A DNA stretch of 48,890 nucleotides, from contig CADDYU010000012.1 in the NCBI GenBank assembly GCA_902810705.1, positions 1-48,890 on the forward strand. The letters are read 5' to 3'. Positions 1 through 11,000 of this stretch are shown piece by piece; positions within the stretch are counted from its first letter, which is position 1; each line of letters starts with the position of its first letter. This DNA is from Methylococcaceae bacterium (lineage in GTDB: Bacteria > Pseudomonadota > Gammaproteobacteria > Methylococcales > Methylococcaceae). Made by a program: the position numbers and the translations under genes. The notes beneath the pieces were generated by a model. The model saw only the letters and a program-made list of their open reading frames with translations. It was not told where the DNA came from and ran no database searches.

Positions 1-127
1 GGGGGACAACATCAAGATCACGGTCAAGCTGATCGCGCCCATCGCCATGGAAGAAGGCTTGCGCTTCGCGGTACGCGAGGGCGGTCGGACCGTCGGCGCC
101 GGCGTCGTGTCCAAGATTCTGGAGTAA
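1..127 (+). CDS. tuf: Elongation factor Tu, C-terminal end (partial)
   Basis: The last 41 codons of EF-Tu run in frame from base 2 to a TAA at 125-127; the rest lies outside the window. The visible peptide ends in the family-typical C-terminal barrel strands, including [20 protein letters not shown] just before the stop. EF-Tu is the GTPase that delivers aminoacyl-tRNA to the ribosomal A site in the cytosol. Its position directly before tRNA-Trp, secE and nusG matches the tufB-type locus of many gammaproteobacteria. Confidence 0.97.
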   Translation, partial: GDNIKITVKLIAPIAMEEGLRFAVREGGRTVGAGVVSKILE

Positions 128-133
128 ATCACA

Positions 134-155
134 ATCAAGCCTTGTAAGGCTTGAT
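134..155 (+). terminator. Perfect inverted repeat after tuf
   Basis: The arms ATCAAGCCTT and AAGGCTTGAT are perfect inverted repeats separated by two bases, giving a stem of about 8 bp once a loop is allowed. Only a short CTTTC pyrimidine stretch follows. It sits 6 nt after the tuf stop and 17 nt before the tRNA. It may be a leaky terminator or a processing hairpin separating tuf mRNA from tRNA-Trp. The role is inferred. Confidence 0.5.
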
Positions 156-172
156 CTTTCAGATAGGGTCTA

Positions 173-248
173 AGGTCAGTAGCTCAATTGGTAGAGCAGC
201 GGTCTCCAAAACCGCAGGTTGGGGGTTCGAGCCCCTCCTGGCCTGCCA
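173..248 (+). tRNA. tRNA-Trp (anticodon CCA)
   Basis: The acceptor stem AGGTCAG (173-179) pairs with CTGGCCT (238-244) with one G-U pair. It is followed by discriminator G and an encoded CCA end (246-248). The anticodon stem is GCGGT/ACCGC (199-203/211-215) around the loop CTCCAAA, with anticodon CCA at 206-208. The T arm GGGGGTTCGAGCCCC is canonical. This reads UGG codons. The tuf-trnW-secE order is typical of gammaproteobacteria. Confidence 0.98.
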
Positions 249-292
249 TCTCTTCGCTTTCAGATTAATTAACTATTCTCACAAGGGTATTC

Positions 293-670
293 ATGGCAGC
301 TCGGGCGGAGTCGGGTGGATCGGCTTTCGATACGGCAAAGCTGATATTAGCGATTTTCTTGCTGATCAGCGGTGTGGTGGTTTACTACTATTTCTCCGAG
401 CTGACAGTGATATATCGAATTTTGGGATTGGTTGGATTATCGGTATCGGGGGCGGCGATCGTTTTTACCACAAAAGTGGGAAGAAGCTTTCTGGCCTTTG
501 TGAGAGAGGCTAGGGTAGAGGTTCGTAAAGTAGTATGGCCGACTCGACAGGAAACCGTCCAGGCCACGCTGGTCGTGGTCGCCCTGGTTTTTCTGGTGGG
601 CTTAATCTTGTGGCTGCTTGATATGGTTCTGTTCTGGGGAATTAGTTTACTCACAGGGCAGGGGAAATAA
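293..670 (+). CDS. secE: Preprotein translocase subunit SecE
   Basis: SecE is the essential small clamp subunit of the SecYEG protein-conducting channel in the inner membrane. The 125-residue product has three predicted transmembrane helices (about residues 16-35, 41-61 and 93-117), as in the E. coli-type long SecE. The conserved amphipathic helix comes before the last one, with the [13 protein letters not shown] signature at about 76-88. The ATG at 293 follows AAGGGT. Four nucleotides separate its stop from the nusG start, so the two genes are co-transcribed. Function follows from the signature motif and the neighbourhood. Confidence 0.97.
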   Translation: MAARAESGGSAFDTAKLILAIFLLISGVVVYYYFSELTVIYRILGLVGLSVSGAAIVFTTKVGRSFLAFVREARVEVRKVVWPTRQETVQATLVVVALVFLVGLILWLLDMVLFWGISLLTGQGK

Positions 671-674
671 GCGT

Positions 675-1208
675 ATGTCCCTCCGGTGGTATGTCATTCA
701 TGCCTACTCCAATTACGAGAGCCAAGTAAAGCGCTCACTGGAGGAGCGAATTCGGCGGTCCGGCCTTGATCAATATTTTGGCAAGATTCTGGTGCCCACG
801 GAAGAAGTTGTCGAGATGCGGATGGGGCAGCAGCGAAAAAGTGAACGCAAGTTCTTTCCAGGATATGTCCTTGTTCAAATGGAATTAAATGACGCGACTT
901 GGCATTTGGTTAAAGAGGTGCCTCGCGTCTTAGGATTTATCGGCGGCACTTCCGATAAGCCGGCTCCTATTTCCGATGAAGAGGCAGAAGCCATTTTAAG
1001 TCGTGTCGAAGAAGGGGCAACCAAACCTAAGCCCAAGGTGCTTTTTGAGGTCGGGGAAGTGGTACGGGTTGTTGAAGGCCCATTCAAAGATTTTAATGGC
1101 GTAGTTGAAGAGGTTAATTACGAGAAAAGCAAGTTACGGGTCTCCGTGCTAATTTTTGGTCGATCTACACCCGTTGAGCTTGATTTCGGCCAAGTCGAGA
1201 AAGCTTGA
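675..1208 (+). CDS. nusG: Transcription termination/antitermination factor NusG
   Basis: NusG binds the RNA polymerase clamp, suppresses pausing, and links polymerase to Rho or to ribosomal S10. The 177-residue protein has the NGN domain first (starting [15 protein letters not shown], with the conserved [12 protein letters not shown] segment) and a KOW domain at the C-terminus ([18 protein letters not shown]). I chose the ATG at 675 because the family starts here and AGGGG lies about 10 nt upstream. An in-frame extension to 618 would run into secE. It is cytosolic and lies in the secE-nusG operon. Confidence 0.97.
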   Translation: MSLRWYVIHAYSNYESQVKRSLEERIRRSGLDQYFGKILVPTEEVVEMRMGQQRKSERKFFPGYVLVQMELNDATWHLVKEVPRVLGFIGGTSDKPAPISDEEAEAILSRVEEGATKPKPKVLFEVGEVVRVVEGPFKDFNGVVEEVNYEKSKLRVSVLIFGRSTPVELDFGQVEKA

Positions 1209-1218
1209 TCGTTTTGGC

Positions 1219-1235
1219 CTAGCCGAAGTGGCTAG
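1219..1235 (+). other. Short hairpin after nusG
   Basis: The arms CTAGCC (1219-1224) and GGCTAG (1230-1235) flank the loop GAAGT just after the nusG stop. There is no T tract, so it may be an RNA stability or processing element rather than a full terminator. It lies in the roughly 107 nt nusG-rplK gap, where a ribosomal promoter often sits. Confidence 0.4.
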
Positions 1236-1242
1236 CAGTTCT

Positions 1243-1256
1243 GATGTGATCACATC
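1243..1256. promoter_or_regulatory. Perfect 14-bp palindrome upstream of rplK
   Basis: GATGTGATCACATC is perfectly self-complementary and lies 60 nt before the rplK start. It contains TGTGA and TCACA half-sites, but they abut with no 6-bp spacer, so it is not a normal CRP site. It could be an operator for another dimeric regulator, or chance. No binding protein can be named from sequence alone. Confidence 0.3.
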
Positions 1257-1315
1257 GCATCAATCGGGGAGCTTAACTGTATTTAGCTAAGCGTTTTACC
1301 CATCGGAGTTAGATA

Positions 1316-1747
1316 ATGGCAAAAAAGATTTCTGGATATATAAAATTGCAAGTGAAGGCGGGCGAGGCAAATCCCAGTCCACCGATAGGTCCGGCGCTCG
1401 GCCAAAGGGGCGTCAATATTATGGAGTTCTGTAAAGCTTTCAATGCGGCGACCCAGAGCGTTGAGAAAGGTCTGCCTTTGCCAGTAGTTATTACCGTTTA
1501 CAGCGACCGAAGTTTTACCTTCATCACCAAGACTCCCCCAGCGACGGTCTTGCTCAAGAAGTCTATCGGCTTGGCCAAAGGAAGTGCCAACCCGAACACG
1601 AATAAAGTCGGCAAGGTCACCCGTGAGCAGCTGATCGAAATCGCAAAATTAAAGCAGCCGGACTTGACCGCGGCTGATGAGGAAGCGGCGATTCGAACTA
1701 TTGCTGGAAGCGCACGCAGCATGGGTTTGGAAGTGGAGGGTGCATAA
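1316..1747 (+). CDS. rplK: 50S ribosomal protein L11
   Basis: L11 forms the base of the ribosomal GTPase-associated stalk with 23S rRNA and supports factor binding and the RelA stringent response. The 143-residue product has the usual length. It shows the proline-rich N-terminal domain ([21 protein letters not shown], about residues 19-39) and the C-terminal rRNA-binding domain ([12 protein letters not shown] near the end). A GGAG lies upstream of the ATG. Its TAA overlaps the rplA ATG by one base (TAATG), so the two genes are translationally coupled. Confidence 0.98.
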   Translation: MAKKISGYIKLQVKAGEANPSPPIGPALGQRGVNIMEFCKAFNAATQSVEKGLPLPVVITVYSDRSFTFITKTPPATVLLKKSIGLAKGSANPNTNKVGKVTREQLIEIAKLKQPDLTAADEEAAIRTIAGSARSMGLEVEGA

Positions 1748-2442
1748 TGGCGAAATTAACGAAGCGCGCCAAAGCAATCAGAGAGAAGGTTCAGCCGGGT
1801 AAGATTTATGCTATTCAGGATGCCATCGCCTTACTCAAGACGATTTCTAGCGTTAATTTTGTTGAGTCAGTAGATGTTGCAGTCAACCTCGGTGTTGATC
1901 CGCGGAAATCGGATCAGGCTGTTCGTGGCGCAACCGTAATGCCTCATGGCACCGGTAAGACCGTGCGCGTAGCGGTTTTTGCGCAGGGCGCTAATGCCGA
2001 GGCAGCTAAGGAAGCAGGTGCCGATATTGTAGGGATGGATGATCTTGCGGCACAAGTGAAGGCTGGAAACTTAAATTTTGATGTGGTGATCGCGTCGCCA
2101 GACGCTATGCGGGTTGTGGGCCAACTAGGGCAAATCTTGGGTCCTCGAGGATTGATGCCTAATCCCAAAGTCGGGACCGTGACCCCTGATGTGGCAGGGG
2201 CGGTCAAAAACGCCAAAGCCGGCCAAGTTCGCTATCGAACCGACAAAAAAGGCATTATTCATTGTACTCTCGGTAAAGCCAATTTCGAACCTGTGGCGAT
2301 TAAGGAAAATCTGGAGGCGCTCTTAGCCGATTTGAAGAAAGCTAAACCTGCTACCTCTAAGGGCATGTATTTCAAAAAGATAACCGTCTCCACCACTATG
2401 GGGCCGGGTCTGGCCATCGACCAGAATAGTTTGGTTGCTTAA
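1747..2442 (+). CDS. rplA: 50S ribosomal protein L1
   Basis: L1 forms the mobile L1 stalk involved in release of E-site tRNA, and in known systems it represses its own rplKA mRNA. The 231-residue protein has the normal length. The family signature [14 protein letters not shown] spans about residues 133-146, and the C-terminus ends in the conserved [11 protein letters not shown] stretch. It starts inside the rplK stop codon. A 209-nt leader separates it from rplJ. Confidence 0.98.
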   Translation: MAKLTKRAKAIREKVQPGKIYAIQDAIALLKTISSVNFVESVDVAVNLGVDPRKSDQAVRGATVMPHGTGKTVRVAVFAQGANAEAAKEAGADIVGMDDLAAQVKAGNLNFDVVIASPDAMRVVGQLGQILGPRGLMPNPKVGTVTPDVAGAVKNAKAGQVRYRTDKKGIIHCTLGKANFEPVAIKENLEALLADLKKAKPATSKGMYFKKITVSTTMGPGLAIDQNSLVA

Positions 2443-2477
2443 TTCCTAGACTTTAGGTTGCCGGTAAATCGCCGGTA

Positions 2478-2536
2478 ATCGTCAAAGACCGCAGGCGCAC
2501 AAGGTGCTTAATCAATATCTAGCCTGCGCAGACGGT
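2478..2536 (+). ncRNA. Ribosomal L10 leader
   Basis: The rplA-rplJ gap holds the conserved core of the L10 leader. An outer stem ATCGTC/GACGGT (2478-2483/2531-2536) and an inner stem CGCAGGC/GCCTGCG (2490-2496/2522-2528) enclose the conserved AAGGTGCTTAATCAATATCT segment. In studied bacteria, the L10-(L7/L12) complex binds this kink-turn-containing RNA and represses rplJL translation. The pairing is seen directly; the autoregulation is inferred from the family. Confidence 0.85.
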
Positions 2537-2576
2537 GTACTGGAGCCGATGACCGGCGAAGGGAGCCGTGTAAGGG

Positions 2577-2601
2577 CATCTTCTAAGTGAAGATGTTTTT
2601 T
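2577..2601 (+). terminator. Terminator-like hairpin between L10 leader and rplJ
   Basis: The stem CATCTTC/GAAGATG (2577-2583/2589-2595) with loop TAAGT is followed at once by six T, the form of an intrinsic terminator. It lies 50 nt before the rplJ start. A second possible pairing, GAGCC (2563-2567) with GGCTC (2602-2606), encloses it. It may attenuate read-through from rplKA into rplJL-rpoBC. The hairpin is clear; how much it terminates is not known. Confidence 0.65.
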
Positions 2602-2651
2602 GGCTCTGAATAGGTTGCCAAACCGTTCAGAATTTTATCGGAGAGAAAAGA

Positions 2652-3179
2652 GTGGCCCTAAGACTTGATGACAAGATTGCTGTCGTCGCGGAGGTTGCCG
2701 CTGTTGCCGCTAAAGCCCATTCCGCAGTTGCCGCGGAATATAGGGGCTTATCGGTCGCTAACTTAACCGAATTGCGCAAAACCGCGCGTCAATCGGGAGT
2801 TTACCTTCGGGTGGTTAAAAATACCCTTGCCCGCAGGGCGGTTGAAGGTACCGAGTTCGCGTGCATGCAGGACGGTTTAATTGGACCGCTGATCTTGGCC
2901 TTTTCGCTGGAGGATCCTGGCTCCGCTGCGCGAGTTTTCGCGGACTTTGCTAAGCAGAACGAAAAGTTGATCGTTAAGCTTGTGGCAGTCGGTGGAAAGC
3001 CTTATGGACCTGCGGAGCTTGATCGGCTGGCTAAGTTGCCCACCAGAGAGCAGGCTTTGGCTTTATTGATGGGAGTAATGAAAGCGCCGGTCGAAAAACT
3101 CGTTCGGACCTTGGCAGAGCCTCCAGCGAAACTGGCCCGCACCTTAGCGGCAATACGGGATCAGAAAGAGGCGGCATGA
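2652..3179 (+). CDS. rplJ: 50S ribosomal protein L10
   Basis: L10 anchors the L7/L12 dimers to the ribosomal stalk and is the translational repressor of its own operon. The 175-residue product starts at a GTG with GGAGAG upstream, giving the standard MALRLDDK N-terminus. The rRNA-binding domain fills the first 130 residues, and the C-terminal helix that binds L7/L12 is Ala/Leu-rich. The gene lies between the L10 leader and rplL, the classical arrangement. Confidence 0.97.
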   Translation: MALRLDDKIAVVAEVAAVAAKAHSAVAAEYRGLSVANLTELRKTARQSGVYLRVVKNTLARRAVEGTEFACMQDGLIGPLILAFSLEDPGSAARVFADFAKQNEKLIVKLVAVGGKPYGPAELDRLAKLPTREQALALLMGVMKAPVEKLVRTLAEPPAKLARTLAAIRDQKEAA

Positions 3180-3218
3180 TCTTTATCGAAATCAAATATT
3201 CAATTTTGGAGTAGTTCG

Positions 3219-3593
3219 ATGGCTGTATCTAAAGAAGAAATCCTGGACACTATTGCCAATATGACGGTATTGGAAGTAGTCGACTTGATTTCGGCTATGG
3301 AAGAAAGGTTCGGCGTGTCTGCAGCGGCCGCAGTTGCTGCAGCACCTGTAGCTACTGCGGCCGCTCCCGCGGCCGAGGAAAAAACTGAATTTGACGTAGT
3401 TTTGACTGGATTCGGTGAGAACAAGATCAACGTGATCAAAGTAATCCGGGCAGTCACCGGCCTTGGCCTGAAAGAGGCCAAAGACTTGGTGGAGGGAGTG
3501 CCATCTACTGTTAAGGAAGGCATAGCTAAACAGGAGGCTGAAGATATTAAAAAGCAACTGGTCGAAGCCGGCGCTGCGGTCGAAGTAAAATAA
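3219..3593 (+). CDS. rplL: 50S ribosomal protein L7/L12
   Basis: L7/L12 is the multi-copy acidic stalk protein that recruits and activates translational GTPases. The 124-residue product has the N-terminal dimerisation domain, an Ala-rich hinge (about residues 34-52) and the C-terminal factor-binding domain with the hallmark [12 protein letters not shown] motif. GGAG precedes the ATG. It sits 39 nt after rplJ and 264 nt before rpoB. High-level expression relative to rpoB is expected because of the downstream attenuator. Confidence 0.98.
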   Translation: MAVSKEEILDTIANMTVLEVVDLISAMEERFGVSAAAAVAAAPVATAAAPAAEEKTEFDVVLTGFGENKINVIKVIRAVTGLGLKEAKDLVEGVPSTVKEGIAKQEAEDIKKQLVEAGAAVEVK

Positions 3594-3630
3594 TTGACCG
3601 AAGTTCCGATCGGAAAAAATCAGATTGTCC

Positions 3631-3658
3631 GGCTGGCAGCATATCGCTGCCGGCCTTT
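3631..3658 (+). terminator. rplL-rpoB attenuator hairpin
   Basis: GGCTGGCAGC (3631-3640) pairs with GCTGCCGGCC (3646-3655) in a 10-bp stem with one G-U pair and loop ATATC, followed by TTT. In E. coli a partial terminator in this same gap lowers rpoBC transcription relative to ribosomal proteins. The position and the weak T tract fit a leaky attenuator. The remainder of the 264-nt gap (3594-3857) shows no supported gene. Confidence 0.75.
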
Positions 3659-3857
3659 CAGTGTTTTTGCACTTTCTTTAATACACACCTCTCATTTGGG
3701 GCTGTCATGTATAACGCGAGAGCATGTACGAAGTAGCCCTATTTCCAGCCGAATTCCTTCAGGTTCTTATGTCTAATGTACAAATATTGGTCCGACGCAC
3801 ATAGCTTCACATAATGCCGTGGTAATGTCGTTTGAATTCCTAAGATAAGGTACCAGT

Positions 3858-6800
3858 ATGGCCTATTCGTTCACTGAAAAAAAACGCATTCGTAATAGTT
3901 TCGGCAAACGCCGTGATGTGCTCGATGTTCCATATCTTTTAACAACTCAGGTCGATTCATACAAGAGATTTTTACAAGCTGATATCTTGCCTAGCAAGCG
4001 AGCTGACGAAGGTTTACATGCTGCCCTAAAGTCTGTATTTCCGATAACCAGCCATTCCGGTCACGCGGTCCTCGAATACGTAAATTATTGGCTTGGTGAG
4101 CCAATTTTCGATGTCAAGGAGTGCCAGCAACGAGGAGCAAATTATGCCGCCCCTTTAAGGGTATTGGTGCGCTTGGTTCTTTATGACAAGGAAGCACCTG
4201 CTGGTGCTAAGGTCATTAAGGATATAAAGGAACAGGAAATATATATGGGCGAAATCCCGCTCATGACGGATACAGGGACTTTTGTCATTAACGGTACGGA
4301 ACGTGTCATTGTATCGCAACTGCATCGGTCACCCGGCGTGTTCTTTGATCACGATCGTGGCAAAACTCACTCGTCCGGAAAACTTTTATTTAATGCCCGT
4401 ATTATTCCTTATCGTGGATCTTGGCTCGACTTCGAATTTGATCACAAAGATTGCGTATACGTTCGTATAGACCGCCGGCGCAAATTGCCCGCCACCGTAT
4501 TGTTACGAGCGCTGGGATATAGCAATGAAGAAATAATTCGGCTCTTTTTTGAAACGAATCGTTTTACTTTCGCGCAGGACCAGGTGTTTCTGGATTTAAT
4601 CCCGGAGCGCCTCCGTGGAGATATTGCAAGTTTCGATATCAAGCTAGATGAAAAGGTGCTCGTCGAAAAGGGGCACCGCATTACGGCTCGCCATATCCGC
4701 CAAATGGAAAAAGCCGGATTGAAACAGCTTGAAGTGCCTCGCGATTATTTGCATGGAAAGATATTGGCCCGGAATATTATTATTTCGGACACCGGCGAGT
4801 TAGTGGCTAAGGTCAATGACGAAATCACCGATGATTTGTTGAGCCGCATCATTGCTGCTGGAGCCGATAGCATCGATACGTTGTTCGTAAACGATTTAGA
4901 TCGGGGACCATATATCTCCAATGCGATGCGGATCGATACCACCGAAAGCCAACTGGACGCCTTGGTGGAAATTTACCGGATGATGCGCCCGGGCGAGCCC
5001 CCCGCCAGGGAAGCTGCTCAGTCGCTGTTTGAGAATCTCTTTTTCTCTCCTGATCGGTATGACTTGTCAGCTGTCGGTCGGATGAAATTCAACCGTCGAC
5101 TAGGTCGATCGGAAGTTACCGGCTCTGGGGTATTGGCCAAAGAAGACATTATCGATGTGCTACGTGAACTGATTAATATTCGTAATGGCATCGGAACCGT
5201 TGACGATATCGATCATTTGGGCAACCGTCGTGTCCGCTCGGTGGGCGAGATGGTGGAAAATCAGTTTCGCCTCGGACTGGTGCGCGTGGAGCGCGCCGTC
5301 AAGGAACGCTTGTCCCTGGCTGATGCCGAAAACCTGATGCCTCAGGAAATCATTAATGCAAAGCCCGTAGCGGCCTCGATCAAGGAATTCTTTGGCTCAA
5401 GTCAATTGTCCCAGTTCATGGACCAAAATAACCCCCTTTCGGAAGTCACCCACAAACGGCGGGTTTCCGCTCTAGGGCCGGGCGGATTGGCCCGCGAACG
5501 GGCCGGCTTCGAGGTGCGCGATGTGCATACCACCCATTATGGGCGGGTTTGCCCGATTGAGACACCTGAGGGTCCGAACATTGGTCTGATCAACTCCCTG
5601 GCTGTTTATGCCCGTACCAACGAATACGGATTTTTGGAAACGCCTTACCGCAAAGTGGTCGACGGCATGGTAACCGATGAGATCGAGTATTTGTCGGCCA
5701 TTGAAGAGGGCAAGAACTGGATCGCGCAGGCTAGCGCCAAGGTAGATGAGAATGGCCGGTTGGTCGACGATCTGGTTTCCTGCCGCCATAACGATGAATT
5801 CACGCTGGCCTCCGCCGATCAAATCACTCACATGGACGTATCGTCCAAGCAAATTGTTTCCGTGGCGGCATCGCTCATTCCGTTTCTGGAACATGATGAT
5901 GCTAACCGCGCCCTCATGGGGTCCAATATGCAACGGCAGGCAGTGCCGACCTTGCGGACTGAAAAGCCCTTAGTGGGGACCGGTATGGAGCGGATCGTGG
6001 CCCGGGATTCGGGGGTGACGGTGGTCGCAAAGCGGGGCGGCACCATCGAATTCCTGGATGCCGCACGCATCGTCGTAAGGGTCAATGACGGCGAAACCGA
6101 GGCAGGCGTGCCGGGAGTCGATATTTATAATCTCACTAAGTACACCCGCTCGAACCAGAACACCTGTATCAATCAAAGGCCCCTCGTGAAACCGGGCGAC
6201 AAAGTATCCAAAGGTGACATTCTGGCTGATGGGCCCTCCACCGACATGGGCGAGCTCGCGCTCGGGCAAAACCTTCTGGTCGCGTTCATGCCCTGGAATG
6301 GCTACAACTTCGAGGACTCCATCCTGATCTCCGAGCGCGTGGTGCAGGATGACCGTTTCACCACCATCCACATTGAGGAAAAATCCTGTGTGGCCCGGGA
6401 TACGAAGTTGGGCCCCGAGGAAATCACGGCGGATATCCCGAATGTCGGTGAAGCGGCGCTGGCGAAGCTGGATGAATCGGGCATCGTCTATATCGGCGCC
6501 GAGGTCAAGGCGGGCGACATTTTGGTCGGCAAGGTAACGCCCAAGGGAGAAACTCAGTTGACCCCCGAAGAAAAGCTTTTGCGCGCGATTTTCGGGGAAA
6601 AGGCGTCGGACGTTAAGGACACTTCTTTGCGCGTTCCCTCGGGCATGGATGGAACCGTTATCGATGTGCAGGTCTTTACCCGGGACGGTGTTAAGAAGGA
6701 TGAGCGCGCCAAGCAGATCGAGCAGGCCGAGATTGAGCGCGCCAAGAAGGATTTAAACGATCAATTGCGCATCATCGAGAAGGATTTCTATCAGCGCGTC

Positions 6801-7934
6801 GAAGGCATGCTACTTGGAAAGCCTGCCGAGTCGGGGCCCAATCGCTTGAGATCCGGTGAAATCATCACGGCCGATTACCTGGCCGAGCTGAAGCCGGCCC
6901 AGTGGCTGGAAGTTCGCCTTCAAGACGAAGATCTCAACCTTCAGCTCGAAACCATCGCCGAGCAGATCGCCCAGCAACGCGAGGAAATGAACAAGAGGCT
7001 GGAGGAAAAGAAAAGAAAGATCGCTATGGGAGACGATCTTCCGCCGGGCGTCTTGAAAATGGTCAAGGTATATCTCGCGGTCAAGCGGCGGATCCAGCCC
7101 GGAGATAAAATGGCCGGGCGCCACGGCAACAAGGGCGTGATTTCCCAAATCGTGCCCGTTGAGGATATGCCATACCTCGCGGACGGAACGCCTGTTGATA
7201 TCGTGTTGAACCCGCTGGGCGTGCCTTCCCGCATGAATGTGGGACAGGTGCTGGAAACCCATCTCGGCTGGGCGGCGAGAGGATTGGGGATCAAGATCGG
7301 CAAGATGCTCGAAGCCAAGGCCAGGGTCGAGGAGCTTCGGCAGTTTCTCCACCAGATCTATAACAGCAACGGCAAACGCGAGGATCTCGAGCAATTGTCC
7401 GATGCCGAGATTCTGGACTTGGCGGCCAACTTGCGGGGTGGGGTGCCCATGGCCACTCCGGTCTTTGACGGTGCCACCGAGGCGGAAATCAAAAGCATGT
7501 TGCGGCTTGCCGACCTTCCTGAAAGTGGCCAGACTCGTTTGTACGATGGGCGCACCGGGAACGCATTTGAGCGTGACGTAACCGTGGGTTGCATGTACAT
7601 GCTAAAACTTAACCACTTGGTCGACGACAAGATGCATGCCCGTTCGACCGGCCCGTATAGCCTTGTTACCCAGCAACCGTTAGGCGGCAAAGCGCAATTC
7701 GGAGGCCAGCGTTTCGGAGAGATGGAGGTATGGGCACTGGAGGCTTATGGGGCGGCCTATACCCTTCAGGAAATGCTGACAGTCAAATCCGATGATGTGA
7801 CCGGACGAACTAAAATTTATAAGAACATCGTCGACGGCGACCACCGGATGGAGGCGGCCATGCCAGAGTCGTTCAACGTCTTGATTAAGGAGATCCGCTC
7901 GCTCGGGATCAACATCGAATTGGAGCAGGAATAA
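3858..7934 (+). CDS. rpoB: DNA-directed RNA polymerase subunit beta
   Basis: The beta subunit forms one pincer of core RNA polymerase and part of the active centre. The 1358-residue product is full-length for gammaproteobacteria. The rifampicin pocket is wild type at residues about 515-539 ([16 protein letters not shown], then HKRRVSALG), with Asp522, His532 and Ser537 in place. The C-terminal [15 protein letters not shown] active-site segment and the final clamp segment are present. The start is ATG with AAGG upstream. It is followed by rpoC after about 70 nt. Confidence 0.99.
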   Translation: MAYSFTEKKRIRNSFGKRRDVLDVPYLLTTQVDSYKRFLQADILPSKRADEGLHAALKSVFPITSHSGHAVLEYVNYWLGEPIFDVKECQQRGANYAAPLRVLVRLVLYDKEAPAGAKVIKDIKEQEIYMGEIPLMTDTGTFVINGTERVIVSQLHRSPGVFFDHDRGKTHSSGKLLFNARIIPYRGSWLDFEFDHKDCVYVRIDRRRKLPATVLLRALGYSNEEIIRLFFETNRFTFAQDQVFLDLIPERLRGDIASFDIKLDEKVLVEKGHRITARHIRQMEKAGLKQLEVPRDYLHGKILARNIIISDTGELVAKVNDEITDDLLSRIIAAGADSIDTLFVNDLDRGPYISNAMRIDTTESQLDALVEIYRMMRPGEPPAREAAQSLFENLFFSPDRYDLSAVGRMKFNRRLGRSEVTGSGVLAKEDIIDVLRELINIRNGIGTVDDIDHLGNRRVRSVGEMVENQFRLGLVRVERAVKERLSLADAENLMPQEIINAKPVAASIKEFFGSSQLSQFMDQNNPLSEVTHKRRVSALGPGGLARERAGFEVRDVHTTHYGRVCPIETPEGPNIGLINSLAVYARTNEYGFLETPYRKVVDGMVTDEIEYLSAIEEGKNWIAQASAKVDENGRLVDDLVSCRHNDEFTLASADQITHMDVSSKQIVSVAASLIPFLEHDDANRALMGSNMQRQAVPTLRTEKPLVGTGMERIVARDSGVTVVAKRGGTIEFLDAARIVVRVNDGETEAGVPGVDIYNLTKYTRSNQNTCINQRPLVKPGDKVSKGDILADGPSTDMGELALGQNLLVAFMPWNGYNFEDSILISERVVQDDRFTTIHIEEKSCVARDTKLGPEEITADIPNVGEAALAKLDESGIVYIGAEVKAGDILVGKVTPKGETQLTPEEKLLRAIFGEKASDVKDTSLRVPSGMDGTVIDVQVFTRDGVKKDERAKQIEQAEIERAKKDLNDQLRIIEKDFYQRVEGMLLGKPAESGPNRLRSGEIITADYLAELKPAQWLEVRLQDEDLNLQLETIAEQIAQQREEMNKRLEEKKRKIAMGDDLPPGVLKMVKVYLAVKRRIQPGDKMAGRHGNKGVISQIVPVEDMPYLADGTPVDIVLNPLGVPSRMNVGQVLETHLGWAARGLGIKIGKMLEAKARVEELRQFLHQIYNSNGKREDLEQLSDAEILDLAANLRGGVPMATPVFDGATEAEIKSMLRLADLPESGQTRLYDGRTGNAFERDVTVGCMYMLKLNHLVDDKMHARSTGPYSLVTQQPLGGKAQFGGQRFGEMEVWALEAYGAAYTLQEMLTVKSDDVTGRTKIYKNIVDGDHRMEAAMPESFNVLIKEIRSLGINIELEQE

Positions 7935-8006
7935 GGCGCCTTAAACGCGTACTCTCCGGAACCCGTGCCGGTTCTGGACTCGCCAATCCAAATTAGGAGA
8001 AGACCT

Positions 8007-11000
8007 GTGAAAGATCTTATCAACTTCCTAAAGCGCCAAAATCAGGCGGAAGAGTTCGACAGCATTCGCATCAGTTTGGCTTCGCCGGATATGATCCGTT
8101 CGTGGTCCTATGGAGAAGTCAAGAAGCCGGAAACCATCAATTACCGCACCTTCAAACCGGAACGCGATGGCTTATTCTGCGCCAAGATATTCGGCCCCGT
8201 CAGCGATTATGAGTGCTTATGCGGCAAGTACAAGCGGTTAAAGCACCGGGGCGTCATCTGCGAGAAATGCGGCGTCGAGGTCACCTTGTCCAAGGTGCGT
8301 CGCGAGCGCATGGGCCACATCGAATTGGCGAGCCCAGTCGCCCATATTTGGTTCCTGAAGTCCCTACCGTCCCGGATCGCGCTGCTGCTTGACATGACCT
8401 TGCGGGAAATCGAGCGGGTGTTGTATTTCGAGTCGTATGTCGTGATTGATCCGGGAATGACTCCTCTCAGCCGTGCTCAACTCCTGACTGAAGAGGAGTA
8501 TCAACAAGCCGTACAGCAGCATGGAGATGAATTCGACGCCAAGATGGGGGCGGAAGCCATCCATGAGATGCTGAAGACTATGGATTTGCAGGCCGAGGTT
8601 GCCCGGCTCCGCGAAGAGATCGAGGGGACCAGTTCCGAGACCAAGATCAAAAAGCACACCAAGCGGCTTAAGGCCATTGAGTCCCTGATTTGGTCCAACA
8701 ACCGGCCCGAATGGATGATTTTGACGGTCCTGCCGGTGCTGCCTCCCGAATTGCGGCCCTTAGTGCCTCTTGATGGCGGACGGTTTGCCACATCCGATTT
8801 AAATGACCTATATCGCCGGGTGATCAACCGCAACAACCGCTTGAAGCGGCTACTCGATCTCAACGCGCCCGACATCATCGTGCGCAATGAAAAACGCATG
8901 TTGCAGGAAGCCGTCGACGCCTTGTTGGATAACGGCCGCCGTGGCCGGGCTATCACTGGCTCGAACAAGCGGTCGCTCAAGTCGCTGGCTGACATGATCA
9001 AGGGCAAGCAGGGACGGTTCCGTCAGAATCTCCTAGGCAAGCGTGTCGACTATTCGGGCCGCTCCGTGATTGTGGTGGGGCCAACGCTGAAGCTCCATCA
9101 ATGTGGTCTGCCGAAGAAGATGGCGCTGGAGCTCTTTAAGCCGTTCATTTTTAGCAAACTTCAGTTCCGGGGCCTTGCGACCACTATCAAGGCGGCCAAA
9201 AAGATGGTCGAAAAGGAAAGCGCGGAGGTCTGGGACATTCTCGATGAGGTGATTCGAGAGCATCCAGTGCTGCTGAACCGCGCTCCGACCCTGCACAGGC
9301 TCGGCATCCAGGCTTTCGAGCCGACCCTGATCGAAGGCAAGGCGATTCAACTGCATCCTCTCGTCTGCACTGCCTTCAATGCGGATTTCGACGGTGATCA
9401 GATGGCGGTGCACGTGCCTTTGTCGCTGGAGGCGCAGCTGGAAGCTCGTACTTTAATGATGGCGACTAACAACATTCTGTCGCCGGCCAATGGTGAGCCT
9501 ATCATTAATCCAACTCAGGACGTTGTGTTGGGTCTGTATTACATGAGCCGTGAGCGGCTCGGCGCCAAGGGCACCGGCATGATTTTCTCCGACGTAGGAG
9601 AGGTTCAGCGAGCCCTCCAAAACAAGGCCGTGGATCTTCAGGCTAAGGTGATAGTCAGGATCCAGGAAACTACTGTTGGGGAGAATGGCGAGAAAGTCAC
9701 GGCCATAAGACGAGTGGAGACCATAGTCGGTCGTGCGGTGATTTGGACCATTGTGCCGGAGGGTATTCCATTTGAAATGATCAACCAGGACATGACCAAG
9801 AAAACTATCTCCCGGTTGATTAATCATACGTATCGCACTCTAGGCATTAAGGCGACAGTCATCTTTGCAGACCAGCTGATGTATATGGGGTTCTCTTACG
9901 CCACCCGTGCTGGTATGTCCTTCGGTGTGGGGGACATGGCGATTCCGGCCCGCAAGGAGGCGATCATTCATGCCGCAGAGCAAGAAGTTAAGGAAATTCA
10001 GAATCAGTATGCTTCGGGTCTAGTAACGGATGGCGAGCGTTATAACAAAGTGGTCGATATTTGGTCGCATGCCAACGACCAAGTCGCCAAAGTCATGATG
10101 GAAGGGCTGGGGACGGAACAAGTCGAATTACCGGACGGCCAAAAAGCTCAGCAAAAATCTTTCAATTCCATTTTCATGATGGCTGATTCCGGCGCCCGCG
10201 GCTCCGCGGCCCAGATCCGGCAGCTGGCCGGCATGCGTGGGCTCATGGCGAAGCCGGATGGATCGATCATCGAAACTCCCATTACGGCAAACTTCCGGGA
10301 AGGTCTTGATGTACTGCAATACTTCATTTCAACCCATGGTGCTCGTAAGGGCCTCGCGGACACTGCATTGAAGACGGCGAACTCCGGATATCTCACTCGG
10401 CGTCTGGTCGATGTTGCCCAGGACCTCGTGATTACCGAGGATGACTGTGGAACTAACGACGGCTTACTTATGGCCCCTTTGATCGAGGGGGGCGACGTGG
10501 TTGAGGCCTTGGCGGAGCGGGTTCTTGGCAGGGTTTTAGCCGAGGATATCCACGATCCAACCACTGATGAGGTTATTCTGACCGCGGGCTCGATGCTGGA
10601 CGAGCAAGCAGTCACGTTGCTGGAAACGCTCGGCGTAGACAATATCAGGGTACGTTCGGTGATTACCTGCCGAACTCGTTACGGAGTGTGCGCATCCTGC
10701 TATGGACGTGATCTCGGCCGCGGTCACAAGGTCAATAGCGGCGAGGCCATTGGCGTCATCGCCGCGCAATCCATCGGCGAGCCGGGCACACAGCTGACGA
10801 TGAGAACCTTCCATATTGGCGGCGCCGCTTCCCGTTCGGCGGCCATTAGCAACGTCGAAGTGAAATCGGCCGGCACGATTAAGCTGACCAATCTGAAAAC
10901 CGTAGTGAACAAGGACGGTAACTTGGTCGCGGTATCGCGGTCGGGTGAAGTCAGCGTCATCGACGAGCATGGTCGCGAGCGGGAACGCTACAAAATCCCT

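Noticed and set aside
1243-1256. CRP site upstream of rplK
   Set aside because: The TGTGA and TCACA halves lack the required 6-bp spacer.
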